A stretch of 64,000 nt of DNA, taken from Cichorium intybus. Taxonomy: Eukaryota > Streptophyta > Magnoliopsida > Asterales > Asteraceae. The notes beneath the pieces were generated by a model, which had not been told where the DNA came from, did not search any database, and was given only the letters and a program-made list of their open reading frames with translations. Shown one piece after another: positions 1 through 10,357 of the stretch (position 1 is its first letter; every line of letters begins with the position of its first letter). Made by a program: the position numbers and the translations under genes. Location of the stretch: contig CM042010.1 of NCBI GenBank assembly GCA_023525715.1, forward strand, positions 87,101,384 to 87,165,383. The letters are read 5' to 3'.

Positions 1-1055
1 AACTAGTGAGTTAACAGGTTAAGAAAAAAACAATGATCAATGTATCAAGGCACCAACCATTTACCTTTTGTCCTTCTTATAGTGAAATTTACTTTTCCGG
101 ATATAATAGAAATTGTATGTAGTGATTATAGAATTGTTGTAAACATGTACATAAAATATGGTTAATTGACAGGAAATAGACGGAGACCTTGTCATAAGAA
201 AGCAAATATCATAATGTAATCAGTACATCATATTGAAAATGTTAAGGATTTAGATGTTTTGTGTATCCTAGTTGCAAAAAACAAAATAAAACATTTAGAA
301 AGAGAAAGAGAGTGAACAAAATAGAATATTTGTTTGTTTAGTGTGATAGACAACATAATTACACAAACGGAATAAACAAGGGGAGTTGGGGCAGACAATT
401 AAGAGTATTGACAAATCAATAACTTATGGGGTGAAGAACGTAGGAATGAACTTCCACACTTTCTTAAGAATATGGGACCGAAACGTGATGAAAACTGAAA
501 ACCCATAACTTCTTATGTAATGTTTGTTATGAGCTGGGACTTCTCTTCTAATGTTGCATCAATTTCCGATCATGGGTATGAGAACGTGCTATTAGAGATT
601 ACAATTGTAGGTATGAGTCTCGCCTTGTTGCTCAATCTTGCCAACTACTTCCCAAACCTACAACATTCCTAACAAAAAGTTAAGTAAATTGTTATGATAC
701 AAAATAAAATGAATACACGTTATTATTTGATGTATTTTACCCAACCGGGGGCTAAATGCAACAAATATCAATATACTTTCACTTAATTATTTAAGTCCAA
801 TTGCTATTGTTTGTAAAAAGGATAAGTATGTTGTTATCATTGGATAAAAATATACGTATGTTTGTTATTATTGGTTGAAAAGATAACTATGCTGCTATTA
901 TTTGTTGAACAATGAAAGTGGATTGTTATTTGGTGCATTTAGTCCACGATAGGGGTAAATGCAATAAATATTAATGTACTTTCATTTTACCTGACTTTTT
1001 ACTATTCTAGTGCACCAAAAATGTTTTGAAACACTAAAATAAGGACTGAAATTGC

Positions 1056-1209
1056 ACAGTAAACCTTTTTGGGAGCAAAGCTGCAAAAATTAATCATACT
1101 TAGTGACCAACAATGTAATTAACTCTAACTATTAAACAGTAAACATCTTTGGGAGCAAAGCTACAAAATTAATCACACTTAGTGACCAACAATGTAATTA
1201 ACTCTAACT
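1056..1209. repeat. Tandem duplication, about 75 bp x 2
   Basis: The units at 1056-1130 and 1136-1209 both read ACAGTAAAC, then GGGAGCAAAGCT, then GTGACCAACAATGTAATTAA, with a few substitutions and small indels. No coding potential is visible. Confidence 0.8.
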
Positions 1210-1673
1210 TTTCGACTTACCAAAATGACCACCATTTATGTGTTATTCTCAAGTTCCATTGTATTAGTGAAATTAGACTGTTATTTGTTGCATTTAGCCA
1301 CTGATTTGGGCAATCATGATAGATAGTAATGTACTTTTAGTTTACATGTCTATCGTTTTGAAAAGCCAACCAAGCTAAGAAGCAAAACTAGGCTAAATGC
1401 AAGCTAACTAAAGCGACTATGTACACTTTTTTCGTTTGTGAAAAAAAATATACACATATAAGTTATATAAACAATAGATATAATTAAACACCAAGAAAAA
1501 ATGCAAGAGCATTTAGTACAACCATTACTCAGTTAATAAAAAACAACAAAAACAATCTAACAAAACAAAAGTCAACAAACACCAAAGGTAATCTAACTTA
1601 ACAAAATCAAATACATGACAGCAAATGAATAATAATGAATAAAAAATATATAAAATTTTTATTAAGATCTGAT

Positions 1674-1990
1674 CTATAAAAAGAACGCCTCCTTGCCTTC
1701 GACATCATTTATGTTAAACGTAGAGTCGTCAGAATCTTCAACTTCATCATTACCACTAGAAACCTAACATTATTACATCAAAACGACATAAACAAACATA
1801 AGATGTAAATAAAACAATTTGTAATAAAAAAGGAAACAATAATTACCGTTGGTGTTGATGTTTTAGGCAAGAGTGGTTCAATACGTGAGCCCAATATAGC
1901 CTATGTCATGGTATCCCATTTCATAGTGTATGATGCTACTCAACCATTTTTCTTCATAATCGACTTTGCAATAATCATCAGCAACATTTG
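1674..1990 (-). pseudogene. Possible last exons of an unknown gene (remnant)
   Basis: Two minus-strand pieces could be spliced together. The first (about 1990-1847) encodes NVADDYCKVDYEEKWLSSII and ends at a GTAATT donor at 1846-1841. The second (1763-1674) follows a TTAG acceptor and encodes an acidic tail (VSSGNDEVEDSDDST..) ending in TAG. The splice would be in phase. One frameshift is needed inside the first piece, near 1890, to keep reading. I do not recognise the family. The acidic C-terminus and paired splice sites suggest a decayed gene, but chance is not excluded. Confidence 0.3.
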
Positions 1991-3360
1991 GAAGGAGAGA
2001 AAAATGGCCCTAGTTGAAGGTGTTTATTTTATTGGTTTTAATGACAACAACAACAAATAATAATAATGGCAACGGAAGCATAATCATAACCAAAATCAAT
2101 ACCCAATAGTCCGGATCCATGTTCAACAAAACTTGCAATAAAAATTAAACATAAAACAAAGTTAGGGTTTTCATACATTTCTAGATATTCGATGAATAGG
2201 GTCCAAAGCAGCACTCCTCTTATGAATTCGCTCCCCAAAGCAATATAAATGATACAATGAGCAAACCTCCAAACCCTAGTCGTGAGCTTTTCAAAACCGT
2301 GAGCACCCTATGATTTCTTATGGTGAAAGAAACCTTCAAACTATGGTACTCTTTTGTTATATCTATACAACCCTATATGAGGATGAAGCACCAAGAGAAT
2401 GAGGGATCAAAATCAAGTAGGGGATGGGTGTTTTGGGTGGAAGACGGTGACGAATCCTGAGGGGGTGATGAAATAATCAATCCCATATTTGAAGGTCTAA
2501 TCAAAGAGTCCTTCAAATCAAGCCCTAATCAACATGTCTGGCAAAATGTGAAATAAAGTATAAATCAAATGATTACTAAATATTCAATGATTCACTGATG
2601 AAGAAAGGTTAGAAATCAAGTATCACATAGGCTAATACGAACAATGTTAAAATGCTAACTTCTAACATTGTTATCACAGTCGTAGCATAACTTATTTATA
2701 AACATGATCGACACTATCTATTTATACTACACAAAGGAACGTGATAGTGGATTAGAATATCAATGAGGTTATTCCACGTGTTGCATGGCTAGAGAGGTGT
2801 GTATAACGGCCTGATAGACTGTTGCAGGAGTCTTATAAATCTGAGTAAAGAATCAACAATCGTGCTCCGACCATGATGCAACAACTCTATTGGACCACGT
2901 GGGCATTCGAACGAGTAGAGTCGAAATGCTTCGACTTCAAATGTAGCAAAGGTACTTCGACCTACATAACTCGAAGCGCATCATAGATGCCTTGGTCTTC
3001 AACACAACACAAAATCTTTGACTTAATAGCTCCCTAGGATTTCCCAATGGTTACTTTAGGCCAAAGGTAAGAAGGAAACGAGGTTTCATCATTAGGTATG
3101 ATTTGTATTGATCAATTATAATTTCTAATAAGTATAAAACTTAATAAGAAAAAAGTATAATCATATAGAAAGGAAAAAATGTAAAGTGAATTGTCATTCA
3201 TTGTATTTAACTCATTAGAGATAAAAGATAACCCAACTCTAAAACAAACAAAACCCCAATATTTGTACTTATTATAACCACCAAATTGATAAATAATTAC
3301 AACAATTCAAACCAAATCTCACAAAGCAGATACACAAATAGAAGTGTGGATTCAAATTTG

Positions 3361-4137
3361 TGTTGGATTAGGTGTCTAAGCCATGACTAATAATTAGTAT
3401 TTGCCTAATTAATAGAAGCACAGTCCATTTGGGTTGCCCTCATGGCTAGAGGTTTGGTAGAAAATTCGGTAGAGAGAAAGGTTGATTTATTATGGGATTA
3501 ATAAATCAACAGGAATTAAATATATGGTTTATTAATATATTAAAGTGATAATATATTAATTAGAAACTATATTAATTAATTAGGAATTAATCCAGAATTA
3601 ATTGGATTTAATTTGGGGATTAAATTAATTAATTAAAGGTGCAGGGACTAAAACTGTAATTATTCAATAGTTGAGTAAGTGGCAGTGTGACAGTGACCAG
3701 TGGAAGTCGAAATCCATATATGGAAATATATGAATTTCGAAATTGATAATAGAGGATAAATAGGAGTTTGAATTATAAGATAAAAGGTTTATCTTATTTG
3801 AATTCAAAAAGGTTTATCTCTAAGGCTTATCAGTTAATCATCTGGAAACTATAAATAGGGATCCCTGGCACCACATATGAATTCGCCAACTTCACATAAC
3901 TCTCTCTGGATTTTCGATTTCTCCTCTCCTCTGCTTGGGTGTGACTTTCATTTGAGGCAGGATAATTTTGCTGCTCAGCTTCCAAGAAATAAAGGTTGGT
4001 TTTTCTGTTTTGATCTTTAGTTTCTTTTTCTGGCCTCTAGGTTTTTGTTATATGTTCAATTGGAAGAAAACATAGATCCTTATAGGTTGCATGTGAACTT
4101 AGGTTAATTTAGTTCATGGATTGCTTAAAACCTTTCA
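3361..4137 (+). repeat. E1 5' LTR (777 bp)
   Basis: It begins TGTTGGATTAGGTG and ends AAACCTTTCA. A TATAAATA box lies at 3850-3857, so transcription probably starts near 3880. A palindromic stretch (TCGAAAT...ATTTCGA, about 3707-3741) precedes it. AAAG/GTTGGT at 3991-4000 resembles a splice donor and has counterparts in the E2 and E3 LTRs. Confidence 0.95.
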
Positions 4138-4138
4138 G

Positions 4139-4150
4139 TGGTATCAGAGC
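4139..4150 (+). other. E1 primer-binding site
   Basis: TGGTATCAGAGC begins one base after the LTR. It is complementary to the 3' end of plant initiator methionine tRNA, the usual primer for Copia reverse transcription. Confidence 0.93.
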
Positions 4151-5011
4151 CTGTTTTGTTTTCTTGTTGAATTGCTATAACTGTTTTAGGGTTTAAAGCC
4201 TATAAACCCTAATATATTGAAATCGATTTTAAGGATTAGGGTTTTGGAAACCCTAATCCCCCCCCCCTTGCTAAATTTCGAAAATTGTATTAGGGTTTTA
4301 GAAGGTTTTCTATTTTTGGTAACTTTATTTGTTAATTAAATGGATAACCTTAAACCTTTTCTTTGAAATCGAAATTTAGGGGTTTAAGGATAGGTTTTAA
4401 TTAATTTGATTAATTTGGATAAACCTATCTTCATTTGAATTAATTTAATTAATTGTTAATTAAAAGATAATTCAAAAGGATTTAATTAATTTTAAATTGG
4501 CGAAAATTAATAGATAAATCCAGAAAAATATTTTAAATTGTTTAAAATATTTAGATTTAATTAATTTAATTAATTGGTAATTAAAATTGATTAAATCGAA
4601 ATTTAAGGTTTAATTTAATTTAAAATTTAATTGTTAAATTTGGTAAAATTAAAAGATAAACCTTGAATATTTTAAAGGGTTTTAAAATACATCTTATATA
4701 TGTTATTAAAAGTTAATATTATATATATGAGATAAATTTGGTTAGTCAAATCAATAGTAGGCCTCATTCACGAAGCTGGTCTATAAAGTGGGTATAAGGA
4801 GACTGCCTATAAAATGGTAGTCTAATGGGTGAACACTCTCACCCACCGCTCGCCTGATCAGTGGAGGGTCGTTAGCCGAACGGATTTGACAGAACCGCTT
4901 AATCATTAAAAGTATAATGATCAAAGTACTAGAACTTTTACACAAAATCCCAATCTAGTTACTTTAGGAAAAATGTGAATTTGATGCTAACCCATGAAAT
5001 TGCACATTGCA

Positions 5012-5072
5012 CTTTATGAAACGTTGGTGGAGCGTGTGTGGTTTACCGGCACACCAATGGGGGTTCATAAAG
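5012..5072 (+). other. Stem-loop H1 of E1
   Basis: The outer stem is CTTTATGAA (5012-5020) with TTCATAAAG (5064-5072). The inner stem is TTGGTG (5024-5029) with CACCAA (5052-5057). The apex is the conserved GAGCGTGTGTGGTTTACCGG module. Confidence 0.75.
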
Positions 5073-5087
5073 AGTGGCAATGGGTGT

Positions 5088-5162
5088 CTCGGGTGTTATC
5101 ATTGTTGATGGAGCGTGTGTGGTTTACCGGCACATCAATTTGAGATGATAATGGACCCCGAG
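5088..5162 (+). other. Stem-loop H2 of E1
   Basis: The outer stem is CTCGGG (5088-5093) with CCCGAG (5157-5162). The middle stem is TTATCAT (5096-5102) with ATGATAA (5145-5151). The inner stem is TTGATG (5105-5110) with CATCAA (5133-5138). The apex is the same as in H1. Relative to H1 the inner stem differs by one compensated pair (G-C to A-T). Confidence 0.75.
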
Positions 5163-5489
5163 AGTACCAAGCTAATTTGCATGGTTATTCACACCCGGTT
5201 TGTGATCCTCGGCATCCCAGTCACAAACGGTGGGGCATATCCGAGATTAAACATGCTATTGAACAGTTCAATATATCTCAAAAGAAACTAGGAATTCCAT
5301 TTATAATAAGATTATTTTCCGCGGTGGAATTGGCTGAATCGTCATTCGCCTACCTTTATAAAATTTGCTTATAGATTACGGCATCCCTCTTCTATGTTGC
5401 AAATTGTTATAGTTGGATCCTAGCCTTATTTTATATTGGGTTATTATAAGGACCGACAAGTATCTAATTAAACTTACCTTCTTTTATAG

Positions 5490-8400
5490 ATGTCTTCTGC
5501 TGATCAATCCGCTCCACAATCAAACTCCAGTGTTCCCTCAATCCTCTCACTGTGTTCCAAGGTTCAATTGAACGGGACAAACTACAATGACTGGATTAGA
5601 AACATCAAGATGGCCCTGAGGTATGAGAACAAAGAGTATGTTCTCGAGACCGAGCTTGTCGATGTCGACCCCGAAACTGCTACTCCCGAGGAAATTGCCT
5701 CGTACCAAAAACATTCTGATGATGCGACCAAAGTGGCCTGCATCATGATTGCCACAATGAACCCCGAATTGCAGAGAATATATGAAGACTACTGGCCCTA
5801 TGAGATGCACCGTGAGCTTGCGGAAAAGTTCCGTAAGCAAGAGCGCATCGAAAGGTGCGAAGTGGTCAAGGACTTCACAAACAGCAAACCTAAAGATGGA
5901 GAGTCCATCTGTGCCCATGTGCAAAGAATGCAAGGTTATGTGGAGCGGCTTAGAAAGCTTGCGATGCCTGTACCGGAGGAGTTGGCCGTTGACATAGTGC
6001 TTAACTCCCTACCGAGTTCTTATGACCAGTTCAGGCTGGCTTATCATTTGAACAACAATCAGGCTAACCTGACTGAGTTGCATCGCATGCTTCGAGTTGC
6101 TGAAGACGGGATGAAGGGTAAAAGTGTACCCTCGGTTAATCAGCCCGTCCTAGCCATTGGAAGTGGCAAAGGAAAGAAAAGGAAGGGCCCTCCTAAGCAA
6201 AATTGGAGGGAAAAAGTTCAGGTCGGGTCATCCAGTAATGGCTCGAGAACCAAGACTTCCCATATTCCTTGTGTGGCCAACCCCGATGAAGCCAACTGTT
6301 TTTACTGCAAAGAGAAGGGCCATTGGAAGAGAAGCTGCCCCAGATACTTGCAGGATGTCAAGGATGGGAAAGTAAAGCCATCGACAGCAGGTATATACAC
6401 TATCTCTAAAAACTCACCATCTTCTAATTCTTGGGTCCTTGATACAGGATGTGGTTTTCACATTTGTTCTGATATGCAGGGCCTAAAGGAAAGCAGGGAG
6501 GTGGAGCACGGTAGACTGAACTTGATCATGGGCAATAGGAGATCGTCCCCTGTTACCAAGATTGGAGTTTATAGTTTAGTGCTTAGTAGTGAAGTTTGTA
6601 TAGATTTATTAGATTGTTGCTATTCGACAGAAATGGCAAGAAATATTATTTCATTTCACGCATTATTCAGACAAGGATTTCATTTTTCTTTTGATAATAA
6701 TATTGGATCTATTTCTGTTTTCAAAAATGGTATTTTGAATTTTACTGCTTATCCTTGTGATGGTGTGTATGAAACTGTGAAATGTGTTGACAATCTAGGA
6801 CAAAGTGTAAATTACATTGATTCTACTAGTGATGTGGAAAAGGCATGTCTGTGGCATAGTCGGCTCGGGCACATCAGCAAGAAACGCATCGCCCAACTCC
6901 AAAAGGATGGAGTGTTGGAATCATTCGACCTCAAGTCGGATGATGTATGCGAATCTTGTCTGTTGGGCAAGATGACTAAATCACCTTTCAAAGGGTCTTT
7001 TGAAAGAGGTGAGGGTCTATTGGACATTATTCACACGGATGTGTGTGGTCCATTCAGATCAACCACAAAGGATGGCACGCGGTTCTACGTGACTTTTACC
7101 GACGATTTTAGTAGATACGGTTACATCTACTTGATCAAGCACAAGTCGGACACCTTTGAAAAGTTCAAAGAGTTTAAGAACGAAGTAGAAAATCAATTAG
7201 GCAGGAAGATAAAGATGCTCAGATCCGACAGAGGCGGAGAGTATCTAAGTATCGAGTTCCTAGACTATCTAAAGGAATGCGGAATAGTTTCGCAGTTGAC
7301 ACCCCCTAGGACACCACAGTTGAACGGTGTTGCAGAGAGGCGCAACCGAACCCTGTTGGACATGGTTCGTTCCATGATGAGTCGAGCTTCACTTCCCATT
7401 CACTTCTGGGGGTATGCCTTAGAGACTGCCGCCCATATCCTCAATCTTGTCCCAACTAAGAAGGTTGCAAAAACACCTCATGAGATGTGGACGGGGAAAG
7501 CTCCCTCGTTGGCACATATCAAGGTCTGGGGTTGTGAGGCTTTCATTAGACGAGAGACTCAAGACAAACTCGCAGACAGAAGCGAAAGGTGTTTCTTCAT
7601 TGGTTATCCCAAACAGTCCTTTGGATATCTATTCTACAGACCGAGCGAGGACGTGGTCTTTGTAGCTAGACGAGCAGTCTTTCGAGAGAGAGAGCTCATA
7701 TTCAAAGAGGACAGTGGGAGTACCATTGATCTGGAAGAAATTCAAGAGTCATCAGATGACGCAACCTTAGGAGAAACTAGCAACCAACATGAGGAAGAAG
7801 TTCCTGTTGGTCCGACAGATGTATCCTTACCTCTTAGGCGTTCTGGTAGGGTTAGCATGCCACCCGAGTTTTATGGGTTCCATATAACTTCGGATGGGGA
7901 CACGTTTGTCAGTGATAGGACACTGATAAATTTGGATGAACCAGCTAACTACCAGGAAGCAGTGGCGGGCCCTGAGTCTGCCAAGTGGAAAGAGGCCATG
8001 GATAGCGAGATCAAGTCCATGTATGACAATCAAGTTTGGAACTTGGTTGACAATGTACCGGGTCGAAAGACAATCGGGTGCAAATGGATCTTCAAGAAGA
8101 AGACCGACATGGACGGAAAGGTACACACTTTCAAGGCAAGACTGGTTGCGAAGGGCTTTACTCAAACCCCAGGGGTTGATTATGACGAGACCTTCTCACC
8201 AGTAGCTAAGATAAAGTCTATTAGGATTATGCTGGCCATAGCTGCATTTCATGACTATGAAATTTGGCAGATGGACGTCAAAACCGCTTTCCTTAATGGG
8301 AAGTTGACTGAGGATGTTTACATGAATCAGCCAGAGGGTTTTGTCGATGCAAAGTATCCAAATAAGGTGTGTAAGCTTGAGAGATCAATCTACGGATTGA

Positions 8401-8765
8401 AGCAAGCTTCTCGCAGCTGGAATCTTTGTTTCCATGAGAAAGTCAAAGAGTTTGGCTTCTCTAGGAGCGAGGATGAGTCCTGCGTATATGTCAAGGCTAG
8501 TGGGAGTATAGTCACCTTTCTGGTGCTGTATGTCGATGACATACTGCTCATGGGAAACGATATTCCAACCTTGCAAGATGTCAAGGCTTGGCTTGGGAAA
8601 TGTTTCGCCATGAAGGACCTAGGAGAGGCTGCCTATATTCGTGGGATTAGAATATTGAGAGATAGGAAGAAAAGACTAATTGGACTTAGTCAGGGTACAT
8701 ACTTGGAAAAGGTACTAAAGAGGTTTAGTATGGAAAATTCCAAGAAGGGAGAGCTACCTATCTAA
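5490..8765 (+). CDS. E1 Copia Gag-Pol polyprotein, up to in-frame stop
   Basis: The ATG at 5490 directly follows a TATAG. Gag comes first, with the SANLTGxNYxxW-like Copia motif (LNGTNYNDWIRNIKMAL near residue 27) and a CCHC zinc knuckle at C270, C273, H278 and C283. The aspartic protease has its DTG at 318-320. The pre-integrase motif LWHSRLGHIS is at 454-463. The integrase catalytic triad is D517, D580 and E616, giving the DX35E spacing. Reverse transcriptase shows ARLVAKGFTQ, DVKTAFLNG, SIYGLKQASRSW and YVDD at 1014-1017. TAA replaces codon 1092, between reverse transcriptase and RNase H. The same frame continues open to 9521 with conserved sequence, so this is a recent single nonsense change, not a natural end. 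The product should assemble virus-like particles and integrate cDNA, but RNase H is missing unless the stop is read through. Confidence 0.95.
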   Translation: MSSADQSAPQSNSSVPSILSLCSKVQLNGTNYNDWIRNIKMALRYENKEYVLETELVDVDPETATPEEIASYQKHSDDATKVACIMIATMNPELQRIYEDYWPYEMHRELAEKFRKQERIERCEVVKDFTNSKPKDGESICAHVQRMQGYVERLRKLAMPVPEELAVDIVLNSLPSSYDQFRLAYHLNNNQANLTELHRMLRVAEDGMKGKSVPSVNQPVLAIGSGKGKKRKGPPKQNWREKVQVGSSSNGSRTKTSHIPCVANPDEANCFYCKEKGHWKRSCPRYLQDVKDGKVKPSTAGIYTISKNSPSSNSWVLDTGCGFHICSDMQGLKESREVEHGRLNLIMGNRRSSPVTKIGVYSLVLSSEVCIDLLDCCYSTEMARNIISFHALFRQGFHFSFDNNIGSISVFKNGILNFTAYPCDGVYETVKCVDNLGQSVNYIDSTSDVEKACLWHSRLGHISKKRIAQLQKDGVLESFDLKSDDVCESCLLGKMTKSPFKGSFERGEGLLDIIHTDVCGPFRSTTKDGTRFYVTFTDDFSRYGYIYLIKHKSDTFEKFKEFKNEVENQLGRKIKMLRSDRGGEYLSIEFLDYLKECGIVSQLTPPRTPQLNGVAERRNRTLLDMVRSMMSRASLPIHFWGYALETAAHILNLVPTKKVAKTPHEMWTGKAPSLAHIKVWGCEAFIRRETQDKLADRSERCFFIGYPKQSFGYLFYRPSEDVVFVARRAVFRERELIFKEDSGSTIDLEEIQESSDDATLGETSNQHEEEVPVGPTDVSLPLRRSGRVSMPPEFYGFHITSDGDTFVSDRTLINLDEPANYQEAVAGPESAKWKEAMDSEIKSMYDNQVWNLVDNVPGRKTIGCKWIFKKKTDMDGKVHTFKARLVAKGFTQTPGVDYDETFSPVAKIKSIRIMLAIAAFHDYEIWQMDVKTAFLNGKLTEDVYMNQPEGFVDAKYPNKVCKLERSIYGLKQASRSWNLCFHEKVKEFGFSRSEDESCVYVKASGSIVTFLVLYVDDILLMGNDIPTLQDVKAWLGKCFAMKDLGEAAYIRGIRILRDRKKRLIGLSQGTYLEKVLKRFSMENSKKGELPI

Positions 8766-9521
8766 AGTAATGCGAAGCTGAGTAAGACTCAAAGTCCGAG
8801 TACAGACGAGGAAATAGCTGAGATGAGTCGAGTACCATATGCTTCGGCTGTGGGATCGATCATGTACGCTATGACGTGTACTCGCCCTGACGTGGCTTTT
8901 GCCTTGAGCATGGTCAGTCGGTACCAGGGTAACCCTGGAAGGGCGCATTGGATAGCTGTGAAAAATATACTCAAGTACCTGCGAAGGACCAAGAACATGG
9001 TGTTAGTCCTCGGTGGCAGTGATACCTTGAGAGTTGAAGGATATACAGATGCCAGCTTTCAGACGGATAGAGACAGTGGTCGGTCTCAGTCGGGCTGGGT
9101 ATTCCTTTTGAACGGTGGAGCAGTGACTTGGAAAAGTTCCAAGCAAGAAACGGTGGCTGATTCTACGTGCGAATCAGAGTACATAGCAGCAAGTGAAGCG
9201 TCAAAGGAAGCGGCTTGGCTGAAGAACTTTATCGGTGACCTTGGAGTAGTCCCGAGTATTCAGGAGCCCTTGGAACTGTTCTGCGATAACGAAGGTGCGG
9301 TCGCCTTGACAAAGGAACCGCGAGACCATGGAAAGTCCAGGCATATCGACAGAAAGTACCACTACATCAGACATAGGGTAGAAGAAGGTCACCTCCTTGT
9401 AAAGAGGGTATCATCGGAAGATAATCCTGCAGATCCCTTGACAAAGGCTCTGAGTAGGATTAAGCATAATCAGCATGCTAGGAGCATAGGATTAAGAGAT
9501 GATATAAGTTTTAGTAATTAG
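8766..9521 (+). pseudogene. E1 pol C-terminal part with RNase H, cut off by the stop
   Basis: It continues in the same frame as the ORF before it, after the TAA at 8763-8765. It opens with the conserved Copia connection (KLSKTQSPST, SRVPYASAVGSIMYAM, CTRPDV). The RNase H1-like domain follows, with TDASF (catalytic Asp at codon 1187), the ESEYIA acidic motif, FCDNEGA and the HIDRKYHYIRHRV end motif. The first ATG is at 8823. No separate initiation signal is evident, so it is probably not made on its own. The full frame from 5490 is 1,343 codons, the usual length for plant Copia polyproteins. No other disruption is visible. Confidence 0.92.
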
Positions 9522-10357
9522 ATAGGTTTCGAAACTTGTAACAATGTATTGTATTTGACTCTTGTGATTTAATAATAGAGATTTATTATGGTTTACTACT
9601 CTTGTCAATACTTTATCATTGTGTTTCATTTTGCATGTTTTACTTCCTGAATAATTGGATTATTCAAATATCCACAGTCGATTACACTTTAAGGGAGTAA
9701 GTGTGAAGTAAGACTGTCATGAATTGGTAATAGATTGTCTAAGGAGTTAGACATTGCAATTGGATTGCTGAACCATTCGTGAGTACTTGGAAATGGAGAT
9801 TTGAGTATTGGATAAACCCGCGCTCAATGGATTGCTTCATGGATTACATCACGAGCAATATTGAGACGATAATATCTTTTGATCTTTAAGCTAAGACATA
9901 TGAGTTATGATTTACTAGACTGTTATTCATTGATAATACGAAAACGCATCGGTAACTCGGTGTTATAAAACGTATTGTTGTGAGTAATTTGTTTGGTAAA
10001 AGACATAAGTATATGAGTCAAAGTTTATTCGTCCCTTGACCCTAACGGGGAACAGATATCTGTAGGCCTCTCGATGATTTTGAAGTTGACTAAAATGGTT
10101 GGCCAACCGGGACTAAATTGGTAGTCTAAGAGTCATATGCAAATCGGAAATCGAGAAACAGTGATTCAGACCAGATTGATTTTATCCATGTCTTGAGTCT
10201 GAAAAATATCTTGTTGGACGGAGGATCATCTGATCACTTATCTATGGACAGGACTGATTAGATCAGAGTTTGGCATTGGTTTCTAGGAAGCTACAAGTGC
10301 TGGTTAATTAGAGGCTAAATTGGTAATTATAGTCATAGACTTATCCAAGTGGGAGAC
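9522..10357 (+). other. E1 3' non-coding region and polypurine tract
   Basis: This 0.8 kb stretch between pol and the 3' LTR is non-coding. From about 9625 it matches the last 0.8 kb before the 3' LTR of E2 (21540-22314) and of E3 (reverse, 29575-30370). The polypurine tract AAGTGGGAGA (10347-10356) primes plus-strand synthesis one base before the LTR. Confidence 0.85.

Larger units (their letters stand above)
1..3360. other. Gene-poor AT-rich left flank
   Basis: I see no intact gene here. About 720-1350 holds three loosely similar stretches of roughly 80 bp, each with a GCATTTAG-like core followed by an AATGTACTTT-like core. 1056-1209 is a clearer tandem duplication, listed separately. 1674-1990 has a possible gene remnant on the minus strand. 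Around 2900-2960 a TTCGAC-type word recurs several times. The last five bases (ATTTG, 3356-3360) are the target-site duplication of the Copia element that follows. The short minus-strand ORF near 2038-2238 has no recognisable features. Confidence 0.6.
4151..5489 (+). other. E1 structured untranslated leader
   Basis: The 1.3 kb before gag has no usable ORF. Its first half is AT-rich (TTAATTAA-like words). From about 4740 it becomes conserved with the leaders of E2 (16970-17500) and E3 (34400-34950, reverse). Visible helices are AGACTGCC/GGTAGTCT (4800-4807 with 4816-4823), GGGTGA/TCACCC (4827-4832 with 4839-4844), two long stem-loops (5012-5072 and 5088-5162) and GTTTGTGA/TCACAAAC (5198-5205 with 5221-5228). 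A self-complementary CTGATCAG lies at 4854-4861. Conserved pairing and lack of coding suggest a functional RNA region, perhaps for packaging, dimerisation or translation. The leader ends in pyrimidine-rich sequence and TATAG directly before the gag ATG, like a splice acceptor. Confidence 0.75.

Noticed and set aside
5177..5374. Short conserved peptide HGYSHPVCDPRHPSHKRWG in the E1 leader, repeated in reverse at 34315-34512
   Set aside because: The frame opens with TTG, not ATG, and E2's copy is not preserved as a frame. The bases are better explained by the GTTTGTGA/TCACAAAC helix and conserved leader RNA.
7827..8165. Minus-strand ORFs within E1 pol
   Set aside because: Shadows of the gag-pol coding strand.
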